From Sulfurimonas sp. (GTDB taxonomy: Bacteria; Campylobacterota; Campylobacteria; Campylobacterales; Sulfurimonadaceae): a DNA stretch of 64,000 nucleotides. The position numbers and the translations under genes are program-made. The notes below the pieces were generated by a model that was given only the letters and a program-made list of their open reading frames with translations, was not told the DNA's origin and ran no database searches. Shown piece by piece: positions 24,823 to 34,034 of this stretch. The DNA lies in contig NZ_JAQTLY010000004.1 of assembly GCF_028714655.1 (NCBI RefSeq), positions 100,546 to 164,545 of the forward strand, read 5' to 3'. Numbering within the stretch: position 1 is the first letter of the stretch; every line of letters begins with the position of its first letter.

Positions 24823-26918
24823 GGTAAATCTATATCCTCATCATCCTCTTCATCCGTCTCTTTTAAAACCATAGCACGGTAGGCTTCATCTTTTGGAACC
24901 AGACCCGCTTCATACAAAAATTGAGACGGTAAAAAGTTGGTTTTTTTGATTTTGTCGTATTTTGCATAGCTAAGATAGAGTATGTCTTTTGCTCTGGTTA
25001 CTGCGACATAAAAAAGCCTTCTCTCTTCATCTAGCGAGCCGCCGCGCTGCATAAGTTTTCTGTTTGGAAATCGCCCGTCCATCAGGTCGACTATATAGAC
25101 CTCTTTGTACTCCAAACCCTTTGAAGCGTGCACACTCAGCAGATTTACCCCCTCGCCTTGCGTCAAATCAGATGAGCCTAAAATCATAGCATTTAAAAAT
25201 CTATCATGCTCAGAATACGGCTTTGAGAGTTCTTCCAGCAAGATCATCTTTCTGGCTATTTTTGAGAGTGAATCCGCCTTTTGTTTCTCGTCAATCGTAC
25301 CGTCTTTAAGCGTTGCTCTTTTACTTGCCAAACTCTCAGATATATATCTGTAAATCGCCGATTCGGCAATCTTTTTCACGATAACGCGAGGCTGTTTGAC
25401 ACCTTTTAAATCACGATACAGAAGATAAAAATCGTGCAAAAATGTAGCGCTCTCTTTGGTAAGCTTAGGATGTTTTAAAATCGGATTTTTCATAAACTTA
25501 TCTTCAAATCCGCATTTTGCAAATTTTCCTACACTTCCAAGCTCTAAAAAATCATCAAACAATCCCAGCTGATGATTTAGCTTTCTCTTCTCAAAAGGGT
25601 TGTTTATGGACTCGTCAGGCGCATAAAGTCCATAAAAAATTCTTCCGAGCCCTAGAGTTTTTAGTGCGATGTATATCTCTTTTGCCATCGCACTCCCTAT
25701 CCCTCTTGCAAACTCAAAAAGGTGTATAAACGCCATCATATCCGACTCATTTACAAGCAGCGTATAAAAATCGAGTACCGCTTTGACCTCTCTTGAATCA
25801 AAAAAACTTGTTCCGCCTTTTCTCTTGCAGTTGATGCCAAGCTCTCTTAAACCGACTTCTATCCCGTCAGCCGATGAGTTGTTTCTAAAAATGACGGCTA
25901 TATCTTCTCTTGGTGTGAGCGTATTGCTTATCTTATAAGCGATATCGTGGTACTGGTCAAAAAGCTCATCATAGGCAAGCAGTTTCGGCGGCTCTGAGTT
26001 ATGTCCTCTTGTGACTTCGAGTTTTTTTGGATAAATCCTCTCGTTATGCTCTATTACTTTTGAGGCAAGAGAGAGTATCGGGACGGTTGATCGGTAGTTT
26101 TTTGTAAGGGTATGAACTTTGGCATTTGGAAATTTTTTTGAAAATGTACCGATTATGGAGATGTCGGCACCGTTAAAAGCGTAAATACTCTGGTCATAAT
26201 CCCCGACACAAAAAAGCGACGGCGGATTCATAGCATCTATGAGAGTTCCTTGAAGCGCATTTGTATCTTGATACTCATCAACCAAAACTTCTCTATAACC
26301 CAAATCCCTGCTTTTGCACATCTCTCTAAAATTAAGAAGCAAATCGTTAAAATTTACAAAGCCGTACTCTTTTTTTAGACTCTCAAACTCATCTACGATA
26401 TCCGCATAAATCATAGCAAACAGTTCATGTTCAGGATACTTACCCTTTATCCACTCTTCAAAATTTGCATGCATCTCGGTATTTTGATAAAACGAGTAAA
26501 CATCATAGAGATAGTTTCCGCCGTACGGCGCTATCTCAGCTCCCAAATGCCCAAAAGAGCGTTTTTCAAAGACACTTCTAAATAGAGTTTTTAACTCTCT
26601 TTGCTGTTTTAGAACAACTTTTTTATTCTCTTTTTTCAGCCATCTGTAACTTACCGCATGAAATGTTCCCGCATCTATTTTTGAGGCTACATCTTTACCG
26701 AAAAAATCAGCCACCCGTTGTACCATCTCCGCAGCCGCTTTGTTTGTAAAAGTCAGCAGCAATATCTCTTCAGGCTTGGCACCTGAGCCTAAAAGATGAG
26801 CGATGCGTCCTACTATGGTAGAAGTCTTGCCTGTTCCTGCCGAAGCGATGATAAGGTTTTGCGTAGATGCAGATGTAGCGGCAAGATATTGTTCTTCATT
26901 TAAACGCGAAAGTGGCAA
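24819..26918 (-). CDS. UvrD/Rep-type SF1A DNA helicase
   Basis: The 699-aa helicase has the Q motif (LNEEQYLAA), Walker A ASAGTGKTS (25-33), motif II VDEYQD (about 210), motif III GDYDQSIYAFNGAD, and motifs V-VI (LLSVHASKGLEY, YVAVTRAKD) near 614-655. It unwinds DNA 3' to 5' in repair or replication restart. The start appears to be a TTG with AGGAG upstream. Assignment to uvrD, pcrA or rep is not possible by eye. Confidence 0.93.
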   Translation of the reverse strand: MPLSRLNEEQYLAATSASTQNLIIASAGTGKTSTIVGRIAHLLGSGAKPEEILLLTFTNKAAAEMVQRVADFFGKDVASKIDAGTFHAVSYRWLKKENKKVVLKQQRELKTLFRSVFEKRSFGHLGAEIAPYGGNYLYDVYSFYQNTEMHANFEEWIKGKYPEHELFAMIYADIVDEFESLKKEYGFVNFNDLLLNFREMCKSRDLGYREVLVDEYQDTNALQGTLIDAMNPPSLFCVGDYDQSIYAFNGADISIIGTFSKKFPNAKVHTLTKNYRSTVPILSLASKVIEHNERIYPKKLEVTRGHNSEPPKLLAYDELFDQYHDIAYKISNTLTPREDIAVIFRNNSSADGIEVGLRELGINCKRKGGTSFFDSREVKAVLDFYTLLVNESDMMAFIHLFEFARGIGSAMAKEIYIALKTLGLGRIFYGLYAPDESINNPFEKRKLNHQLGLFDDFLELGSVGKFAKCGFEDKFMKNPILKHPKLTKESATFLHDFYLLYRDLKGVKQPRVIVKKIAESAIYRYISESLASKRATLKDGTIDEKQKADSLSKIARKMILLEELSKPYSEHDRFLNAMILGSSDLTQGEGVNLLSVHASKGLEYKEVYIVDLMDGRFPNRKLMQRGGSLDEERRLFYVAVTRAKDILYLSYAKYDKIKKTNFLPSQFLYEAGLVPKDEAYRAMVLKETDEEDDEDIDLP

Positions 26919-26970
26919 GAAAGCTCCTATATTTTAAGAGCGTGATTATACTACGATAAGCTTCACTTGA

Positions 26971-27125
26971 TTTTATTTAATAGACTTCACAACTAAAAAT
27001 CATATTCAAAATGACCGAAAGAAATATCCTTGCAGTATGGGTTTGTCAATAACGAGATTTCTGACTTTTCGCCATCGTGAACTAGATTCGGGGTCTTTGG
27101 TTTGAAAGAACTCTATTAAATAAAA
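26971..27125. mobile_element. MITE-like element, copy A
   Basis: Ends carry an 18-bp terminal inverted repeat with one mismatch (TTTTATTTAATAGACTTC at 26971-26988; its complement at 27108-27125). The interior is about 80% identical to the reverse complement of 56795-56942. There is no transposase gene. It fills the gap between the helicase and the cyclase and ends just before the cyclase -10 box. Confidence 0.7.
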
Positions 27126-27131
27126 TGTTGC

Positions 27132-27137
27132 TATAAT
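27132..27137 (+). promoter_or_regulatory. Probable -10 box of the diguanylate cyclase gene
   Basis: TATAAT lies 43 bp before the ATG, directly after the MITE-like repeat, so any upstream promoter element would fall inside the repeat. Confidence 0.5.
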
Positions 27138-27180
27138 TCTACTGACTATGCCGCAAATTTCTAACGAAAGGTAATTAAAT

Positions 27181-28008
27181 ATGCAACAGATAAATGAAGA
27201 GATGTTACAGGTTATATCTAATGAGACAAAAAGTTCTATTGATGATATAAGCATTGTTACTCCGACTATCTATACCGATATTTTTTTAAAATGTGCTTCA
27301 TCACACAACACAGATGTAGATAATGAGCGTAAAATCACCGATTATCTCTTGAGTAAAAAAATTTCCCAATTTACGGATTTGCAAGAGACAACGGCAAAAA
27401 ATGCAAAAAAGCTGAGTGAAAGCACGGACAAGGCACTGTTAGCTATAAAAGATAAAAATGAAACTATACTTAGAGAAGTTTTACAAGAGACGCAAAATCT
27501 TCAACGAGAAATAGAGAGACTCAAAAAGTCTGTTTATAGAGATGAACTTACCGATGTATTTAACAGAAAATGGCTGCACGACTACTGCTTGGAAGATGAA
27601 TCGCAAAGATTTAAAAACTCAGGCACACTCGCGATTATTGATTTGAACTACTTTAAAACCATAAATGATACTTACGGACATATCATAGGCGACAAAGTTT
27701 TAATCTATATTGCAAATCAATTAAAAAAGACAAATGAAAGTATAGTAAGATACGGCGGAGACGAGTTTATAATTATATTTTCTGCTTCGACAACAAAAGA
27801 AAGCGCTTATGCAAAACTAACCAAAATAAGGGAGGATGTTGTAAAAAAACATCTAGTAGCCAAAGAATCGTCGTTTAAAGTAAGCTTCTCTTTTGGTATT
27901 TGCGAATTTAAAAAAGGTGATATTCTAAGTGATGTTATCGAATCAGCCGACAACGATATGTATGAAGACAAAATTCAGATAAAAAATAGCATTACAGGAA
28001 TACATTAA
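27181..28008 (+). CDS. Diguanylate cyclase (GGDEF), cytoplasmic
   Basis: The 275-aa protein has an N-terminal helical region with a coiled coil (about 60-125) and a GGDEF domain whose active site RYGGDEF is at about 192. The metal-binding DLNYFKTINDTYGH block is intact. No RxxD inhibitory site precedes the active site, so product inhibition is not expected. It makes cyclic di-GMP; no membrane helix or known sensor is seen. Confidence 0.92.
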   Translation: MQQINEEMLQVISNETKSSIDDISIVTPTIYTDIFLKCASSHNTDVDNERKITDYLLSKKISQFTDLQETTAKNAKKLSESTDKALLAIKDKNETILREVLQETQNLQREIERLKKSVYRDELTDVFNRKWLHDYCLEDESQRFKNSGTLAIIDLNYFKTINDTYGHIIGDKVLIYIANQLKKTNESIVRYGGDEFIIIFSASTTKESAYAKLTKIREDVVKKHLVAKESSFKVSFSFGICEFKKGDILSDVIESADNDMYEDKIQIKNSITGIH

Positions 28009-28060
28009 AGATTGCCCTGCCTCTTCAAGGAGGCTGGCGGTGACAACTGTTGCAGCAAGT

Positions 28061-28393
28061 TTAATCCATTACAACCGTTCTTGCATACGGATTTGCCATA
28101 AGTCTCTCCGCAGGAATGGGTTTGCCCGTTTTTTCACAGATTCCGTAAGTACCGGCTTTTATGCGCTCTAGTGCCGCATCAATCTCTGCTGCTTCAGCTT
28201 CAAGATTGTGAAGAAGGCTTTGATCGGTTACATTGTCAATTTGAAGTTCCGCCATATCAACCGCATCATCTATCTCATCTTCGATTGCCAAAGTTTCTAT
28301 CTCACCTTTTATAATTTCTATATTTTTCTCTATTTTATTTTTTTCTTCTTTAAGAATTTTTTCAAAATCATCAAAACTGCTTTTCGTGCTCAT
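28061..28393 (-). CDS. DksA/TraR-like protein lacking the zinc cysteines
   Basis: The 110-aa protein is a long coiled coil followed by a reduced TraR-type finger (GTYGICEKTGKPIPAERL). The DxxDxA tip motif used by DksA in the RNA polymerase channel is present (D43, D46, A48). Only one of the four zinc cysteines remains (C86). It is probably a transcription factor acting with RNA polymerase. ATG start. Confidence 0.82.
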   Translation of the reverse strand: MSTKSSFDDFEKILKEEKNKIEKNIEIIKGEIETLAIEDEIDDAVDMAELQIDNVTDQSLLHNLEAEAAEIDAALERIKAGTYGICEKTGKPIPAERLMANPYARTVVMD

Positions 28394-28514
28394 ATTAAAC
28401 CCTTATTGTTTAAAATTATAACGGCTTCATTCTATCAGTAAATTATAAAAATATTCTTTAAAACAATAAACATTTAGATTATTTCACATAAGCAACCCCT
28501 CACAACATTTACGC

Positions 28515-28520
28515 TATAAT
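28515..28520 (+). promoter_or_regulatory. Probable -10 box of valS
   Basis: TATAAT lies 36 bp before the valS ATG; an AAGG ribosome site follows. The -35 is weak. Confidence 0.55.
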
Positions 28521-28556
28521 CGCGAAATTTTACAGCAAACATTTAAGGTATTAAAT

Positions 28557-31184
28557 ATGTCAAACAGCTACGAACCGCAACTTACAGAAGATAAATTTTA
28601 TAAAATTTGGGAAGATAGAGGCTACTTTGAAGTAGAGGGCAACAGAGGCATTCAAGAAGAGGGAAAAAACTTCTCTATCATGATGCCTCCGCCAAATGTA
28701 ACAGGTCGCCTGCACATAGGTCATGCACTTACATTTACTCTTCAAGACATAATCACTCGCTACAAAAGAATGGACGGGTACAAAACACTTTGGCAACCCG
28801 GAACAGACCACGCGGGGATTGCTACGCAAAATGTCGTTGAAAAACAGCTCTTGGCTCAAGGAACTACAAAAGAGGAAATCGGCAGGGAAGAGTTTTTAAA
28901 TCGTGCATGGGCTTGGAAAGAGGAATCAGCCGGAATTATGACTTCACAGCTCCGTAAAATGGGAGTAAGTCCTGCTTGGAAGAGAGAGAGATTTACTATG
29001 GATGACGGGCTTCAAAAGTCCGTAAAAGAGGCGTTTGTTCATCTCTACAACCAAGGTTTAATCGTTCGCGGAAACTACATGGTGAACTGGTGTACGCACG
29101 ACGGTGCGCTTAGCGATATCGAAGTTGAACATGAAGACCATGACGGCAAGTTTTACCATATAAAGTACCCTTTTGCAGACGGAAGCGGCTTTGTAGAAGT
29201 TGCAACAACAAGACCTGAAACATACTTCGGCGATACAGCCGTTATGGTTCATCCCGATGATGAGAGATACAAGCATCTTATAGGCAAAAAAGTAAAACTC
29301 CCGCTAACAAGCAGAGAAGTCGCAATCATTGCCGATGAGCATGTAGATATGACATTTGGAACGGGTGTGGTAAAAGTCACTCCCGCACACGACCAAAACG
29401 ACTACGAAGTGGGCAAAAGACACGACCTTGAGTTTATCACGGTTTTTGATGAAAAAGGTATCTTAAACGAGTATGCAGGCGAGTTTTGCGGTCTTGAACG
29501 CCTTGAAGCAAGAGAGACAATCGTAAAAAAACTTAAAGATGAGGGTTTTATCGTAAAAATAGAAGACCATAAACATCAAGTCGGACATTGTTACAGATGT
29601 AAAAATGTAGTTGAACCTTACATCTCAAAACAGTGGTTTGTCAGAAGCGAAGTAGCAAAGAAGTCGATTGAAAAAACCAACAACGGCGAAGCGAAATTTT
29701 TTCCTCCCCACTGGATAAACTCATACAACTCTTGGATGGGAGATTTGCGTGATTGGTGTATCTCAAGACAGCTTTGGTGGGGACATCAGATTCCGGTATT
29801 TTACTGCGACTCGTGCGACCATGAGTGGGCAAGTCTCAAAGACGAAGAGCATGAGTGTCCAAAATGTGCTTCAAAAAATATTCATCAAGACCCAGATGTA
29901 CTGGATACTTGGTTTAGCTCCGCACTATGGCCTTTTTCAACTCTAGGCTGGGGTAACGGCGACGCTGAGATGGACAAGCTTTTTGCCTCAAACGATATGA
30001 AAGAGTTTTACCCAAATTCGCTTCTAATCACGGGCTTTGATATCCTCTTTTTCTGGGTAGCTAGAATGATGATGATGGGTGAGAGCTTTATAGGCGAATT
30101 GCCGTTTAACCACATCTATCTTCATGCGCTTGTTCGTGATGAAAATGGACAAAAGATGTCTAAATCAAAAGGCAATGTTATCGACCCTCTTGATATGGTA
30201 AACGAATTTAGCGCGGATATACTCCGTTTTACACTTGCCATCTCTGCCGCTCAAGGACGCGATATCCGTATGAGCAAAGCAAAGCTAGACCAAAACCGCA
30301 ACTTTACGAACAAACTCTACAATGCCGCAAAATTTCTGCAGATGAACGCAGATGTTTTTCCAGACCTTAAAGGTTTTTGCGTAGAGAGCGGTCTTGGCAG
30401 ATATATGCTCTCAAGACTAAACATGGCAACTGCAGAAGTTCGTTCATGTATGGACGAGTATAGATTTAACGACGCAGCAACTGCAGTTTATCGCTTTATC
30501 TGGAATGAGTTTTGTGACTGGGGCATTGAGTTAAGCAAGGCAGACAAAGGTTCTATCATCGAACTTGGAGCAATTTTTAAAGAGTCAATGAAGCTTCTTC
30601 ATCCGTTTATGCCGTTTATAACAGAGTATTTATATCATGAACTCTCCGGCACAAGCCTAGAAGAGAGTGATTCGATTATGATTATGAGATACCCTACTAA
30701 AACCAAAAAGCGCGAAAAAGATGAGGCTAGATTTGAGCTTATCATGGATGCTATCGTCTCTATCCGCCGTGCCAAAGTTTTAGTGGATTTGGCAAACCAA
30801 AAAATAGAGCGCGCATTTGTAAAAATAGACGGTATCAGCGAAGATGAAAAAGAGTTTATGAAGCCGTTCATTGCTAAACTTGCTAAAGTTGAAGTTGTAG
30901 AGTTTAGCGATATCAAAATAGATAACGCAGTAAGCGATATAAGCCAAAAATGTGAGACTTTTATACCGACAAGCTCTATAGATTTGGCACCGATTATTAA
31001 CCGCCTGTCAAAGCAGGATGAAAAGCTTCAAAAAGAGATAGACAAACTGGGCGGTATGTTAAACAATGAGAGATTTGTCGCAAATGCACCGGAAGATGTT
31101 TTAGTAAAAAACCGTGAACTATTGGCAGATGCAGAAGATAAACAGACAAAAGTAAGAGAGCAGTTAAATTCACTGAAAAACTAA
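28557..31184 (+). CDS. valS: Valyl-tRNA synthetase
   Basis: The 875-aa class I enzyme charges tRNA-Val. The HIGH motif appears as PPNVTGRLHIGHAL near residue 42 and KMSKS as GQKMSKSKGNVIDP near 535. The editing domain, anticodon-binding domain and C-terminal coiled coil are present. A SulP transporter begins 1 bp after its stop. Confidence 0.98.
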   Translation: MSNSYEPQLTEDKFYKIWEDRGYFEVEGNRGIQEEGKNFSIMMPPPNVTGRLHIGHALTFTLQDIITRYKRMDGYKTLWQPGTDHAGIATQNVVEKQLLAQGTTKEEIGREEFLNRAWAWKEESAGIMTSQLRKMGVSPAWKRERFTMDDGLQKSVKEAFVHLYNQGLIVRGNYMVNWCTHDGALSDIEVEHEDHDGKFYHIKYPFADGSGFVEVATTRPETYFGDTAVMVHPDDERYKHLIGKKVKLPLTSREVAIIADEHVDMTFGTGVVKVTPAHDQNDYEVGKRHDLEFITVFDEKGILNEYAGEFCGLERLEARETIVKKLKDEGFIVKIEDHKHQVGHCYRCKNVVEPYISKQWFVRSEVAKKSIEKTNNGEAKFFPPHWINSYNSWMGDLRDWCISRQLWWGHQIPVFYCDSCDHEWASLKDEEHECPKCASKNIHQDPDVLDTWFSSALWPFSTLGWGNGDAEMDKLFASNDMKEFYPNSLLITGFDILFFWVARMMMMGESFIGELPFNHIYLHALVRDENGQKMSKSKGNVIDPLDMVNEFSADILRFTLAISAAQGRDIRMSKAKLDQNRNFTNKLYNAAKFLQMNADVFPDLKGFCVESGLGRYMLSRLNMATAEVRSCMDEYRFNDAATAVYRFIWNEFCDWGIELSKADKGSIIELGAIFKESMKLLHPFMPFITEYLYHELSGTSLEESDSIMIMRYPTKTKKREKDEARFELIMDAIVSIRRAKVLVDLANQKIERAFVKIDGISEDEKEFMKPFIAKLAKVEVVEFSDIKIDNAVSDISQKCETFIPTSSIDLAPIINRLSKQDEKLQKEIDKLGGMLNNERFVANAPEDVLVKNRELLADAEDKQTKVREQLNSLKN

Positions 31185-31185
31185 A

Positions 31186-32832
31186 ATGAACAAAATATTT
31201 GAGCCTAAACTTTTTACTCTGCTCAAATCAGGAATAAGCAAAGAACAGCTTATCTCCGACATCTTTGCCGGCATAGTCGTCGGCATTATTGCATTACCGC
31301 TTGCCATTGCCTTTGCCGTTGCATCAGGCGTCTCTCCCGAAAAAGGACTTATTACTGCCGTAGTTGCAGGTTTTCTCATCTCGTTTCTCGGCGGAAGCAG
31401 AGTGCAAATCGGCGGACCTACGGGTGCTTTTATAGTTATCATATACGCCATTGTCGAGAAGTACGGAGTCGATGGGCTTATCATCTCAACCGTTATGTCA
31501 GGGCTTATCCTTATAGCATTCGGACTGCTCAGACTCGGTACACTTCTAAAATATTTTCCGCACCCTCTCATCGTCGGATTTACAAGCGGGATTGCCGTAG
31601 TCATATTTTCGACACAGATAAAAGACGCTCTTGGATTAGAAATCGAAAAACTCCCATCAGAATTTTTCCAAAAGTGGGTAGTATATTTTTATAATATCGA
31701 CAGCACAAATCTCTACGCACTTATCATAACCGCTGCGACAATACTAATAACCCTGTATTCAAAAAAAATAACGACTAAAATCCCCGGTTCGTTTATCGCT
31801 ATAATTTTTGTCACTTTTATTGTTCAAGCGGCAAATATTCCCGTAACAACAATTGAGTCGTTTTTTGGCGAGATACCAAACACTTTTTCTTTTTCGCTGC
31901 CGACTTTTGATATAAACAACCTCCATATGTACATCGCTCCCGCCCTGACCATAGCACTTCTTGGCGGAGTAGAATCACTCCTCTCGGCGGTCGTATCTGA
32001 CGGTATGATAAGTGCAAATCACCGCTCAAACACGGAGCTTATTGCTCAAGGCATCGCAAATGTAGTAACTCCGTTTTTTGGCGGCATACCTGCAACGGGT
32101 GCGATTGCAAGAACTGCAACAAATGTAAAAAACGGCGGAAGAACACCGATTGCAGGGATAGTCCATGCCCTAACCCTGTTGCTGATTATGCTTATTTTTG
32201 CAAGTTATGCAAAACTGATTCCTATGGCATGTTTGGCTGGAATTTTGATTGTAGTTTCATACAATATGAGCGAGTGGCGCTCTTTTGTCTCAATTTTAAG
32301 AGGCTCTTCTTTTGACATCATAGTACTTCTTAGCACTTTTTTACTTACCGTATTTGTTGATTTAACGGTTGCAATTGAGATTGGAGTTGTTTTATCTTCA
32401 CTTCTATTTATGAAGAGAATGGCGGATATCGGCATAAAAACTCCATCTCAAATCGACATTGATGTTCTTGAAGATTATTCATATTTACCGGAAGGAATCT
32501 CCGTTTATGAGATAAGCGGCCCATTCTTTTTTGCATCCGCTAAACAATATTCAGAAGTAATAAAAAATATAGGATTAAAAAGCAAGATTTTGATTATTCG
32601 TATGAGACATGTCCCTTTTGTAGACTCTACCGCACTTCACAACTTCGAAGAGACAATAAAAACTTTGCAAGATTCAGGCATAAAACTGCTTTTATCAGGA
32701 GTAAATGCTTCTGTACATAACGACTTAAAAAAGCACAAAATAACTTCGTTAATCGGAGAAGAAAATATACTCGACTCTTTTGACAAAGCGCTAAAGCATG
32801 CTAAAGATATAAATTTTACAAATCCTCTTTAG
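31186..32832 (+). CDS. SulP family anion transporter with STAS domain
   Basis: The 548-aa protein has 10-12 membrane helices starting with the SulP block AGIVVGIIALPLAIAFA and ending in a cytoplasmic STAS domain (about 440-540, MRHVPFVDSTAL). The family carries sulfate, bicarbonate or other anions; which one is not evident. It follows valS by 1 bp and overlaps the convergent GGDEF-EAL gene by 17 bp. Confidence 0.92.
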   Translation: MNKIFEPKLFTLLKSGISKEQLISDIFAGIVVGIIALPLAIAFAVASGVSPEKGLITAVVAGFLISFLGGSRVQIGGPTGAFIVIIYAIVEKYGVDGLIISTVMSGLILIAFGLLRLGTLLKYFPHPLIVGFTSGIAVVIFSTQIKDALGLEIEKLPSEFFQKWVVYFYNIDSTNLYALIITAATILITLYSKKITTKIPGSFIAIIFVTFIVQAANIPVTTIESFFGEIPNTFSFSLPTFDINNLHMYIAPALTIALLGGVESLLSAVVSDGMISANHRSNTELIAQGIANVVTPFFGGIPATGAIARTATNVKNGGRTPIAGIVHALTLLLIMLIFASYAKLIPMACLAGILIVVSYNMSEWRSFVSILRGSSFDIIVLLSTFLLTVFVDLTVAIEIGVVLSSLLFMKRMADIGIKTPSQIDIDVLEDYSYLPEGISVYEISGPFFFASAKQYSEVIKNIGLKSKILIIRMRHVPFVDSTALHNFEETIKTLQDSGIKLLLSGVNASVHNDLKKHKITSLIGEENILDSFDKALKHAKDINFTNPL

Positions 32833-34030
32833 GTTCGCTAAAATAGAAACCTTGAGAGTACTCGATTCCAAGCTCTTCCACTTTGGCTTGAACTTCTGCA
32901 CTGTGGACAAACTCCGCGATGATTTTAATATTGCTTTTTTTACACAGCAGCACGATAGCCTCTACTATAATTAAACTTTTGTTATCGGTTAAAATATTTT
33001 TTATAAATGAACCGTCAATTTTTAAATAGTCCGGTAAAAATTCTAAAAGTCTGGATAGATTTGAACTCTGGCTTCCAAAATCATCAATAGCTATCTTAAA
33101 ACCGAAACTTCTTAGCGAATTAAGCTGAGCTATAACTTCCGGCGAACTTAATGAATCAATATCTTCAAGAATCTCCAAAACAACTCTTGAGGGATTAATA
33201 GCGTTTTTTATAGCATGTTTTAACAAAAATTCTTCTAAATAATTTAGATGTAAATCAATTTTTGTGATATTAATAGAAAATTCATATTCGGTATCGCCAA
33301 ACTTTTTAAAACTCTGTTCTATAATAGTTCTTGTAACAAGTGAAAGAGTACCGGTTAACTTAGAAGCCTCTATAAATCTTATAGGCGGAACGACTATTCC
33401 CTCATCAAAGATTCTAACCAGACACTCATACTTCTCTATCTTTTTTGTTTTATTATTTATAATAGGCTGAAAATAAGGCAGCAGCCTCTCTTTCTCAATT
33501 GCCTCTTTTATCTTATGTATCCAGTAAACATTTTCTTCTTGTTTTTTAATGTATACCGAGTTTGGATCATAAATTTTATAAGAACCCCTGCTATACTCTC
33601 TTAACTCTTTTATCGCTATTTTTGCCTGATTTAGTATTTGGCTGCCTTTTCCCGTAGAGATTCCGATACTTATAGAAGCTCTGGTATATATATCTTCATC
33701 TACTTCTATCTCCATCTGATCAAAAAAAGAGACCATAGAACTCGCTATATCGGCAAGTCTGCTTTGGTTCATATCTTCTAAAGAGACTACGGCAAACTCA
33801 TCGGAACTTATTCTAAACAACTTGGCAGTAGCAGGTTTTGATTTGATGATTAATTTTGTGATTTCAACTAAAATTTTATCACCGTACTCAAACCCGTAGG
33901 CATTATTGAAATTGCTAAAATTATCTATATTTATTAGAAATAGATTTGCAAATTCAACACTATCCAAATAATCAATAAGAGCAAATCTATCATCCATACT
34001 TGATAAACAATTTCTATGTATATTTTTCAT
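32816..34030 (-). CDS. GGDEF-EAL protein with degenerate GGDEF
   Basis: The 404-aa protein has an N-terminal GGDEF domain whose active site reads SSDEF (about 75), so it should not make c-di-GMP. The EAL domain reads ECL at the signature position but keeps the other metal and catalytic residues (SINITK, EILED, IDDFGS, LKIDGSF, AEF, QGF). It is therefore probably a c-di-GMP phosphodiesterase. No membrane segment is seen. It follows a transglutaminase-like gene by 4 bp. Confidence 0.85.
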   Translation of the reverse strand: MKNIHRNCLSSMDDRFALIDYLDSVEFANLFLINIDNFSNFNNAYGFEYGDKILVEITKLIIKSKPATAKLFRISSDEFAVVSLEDMNQSRLADIASSMVSFFDQMEIEVDEDIYTRASISIGISTGKGSQILNQAKIAIKELREYSRGSYKIYDPNSVYIKKQEENVYWIHKIKEAIEKERLLPYFQPIINNKTKKIEKYECLVRIFDEGIVVPPIRFIEASKLTGTLSLVTRTIIEQSFKKFGDTEYEFSINITKIDLHLNYLEEFLLKHAIKNAINPSRVVLEILEDIDSLSSPEVIAQLNSLRSFGFKIAIDDFGSQSSNLSRLLEFLPDYLKIDGSFIKNILTDNKSLIIVEAIVLLCKKSNIKIIAEFVHSAEVQAKVEELGIEYSQGFYFSEPKEDL

Positions 34031-34034
34031 TATT

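Noticed and set aside
28009..28060. Small GCCTC/GAGGC hairpin between the cyclase and the DksA-like gene as terminator
   Set aside because: Only 5 bp of stem and no T run on either strand.
31170..31604. A 144-codon minus-strand frame over the start of the SulP gene
   Set aside because: Mirror of membrane-helix codons; no start signal.
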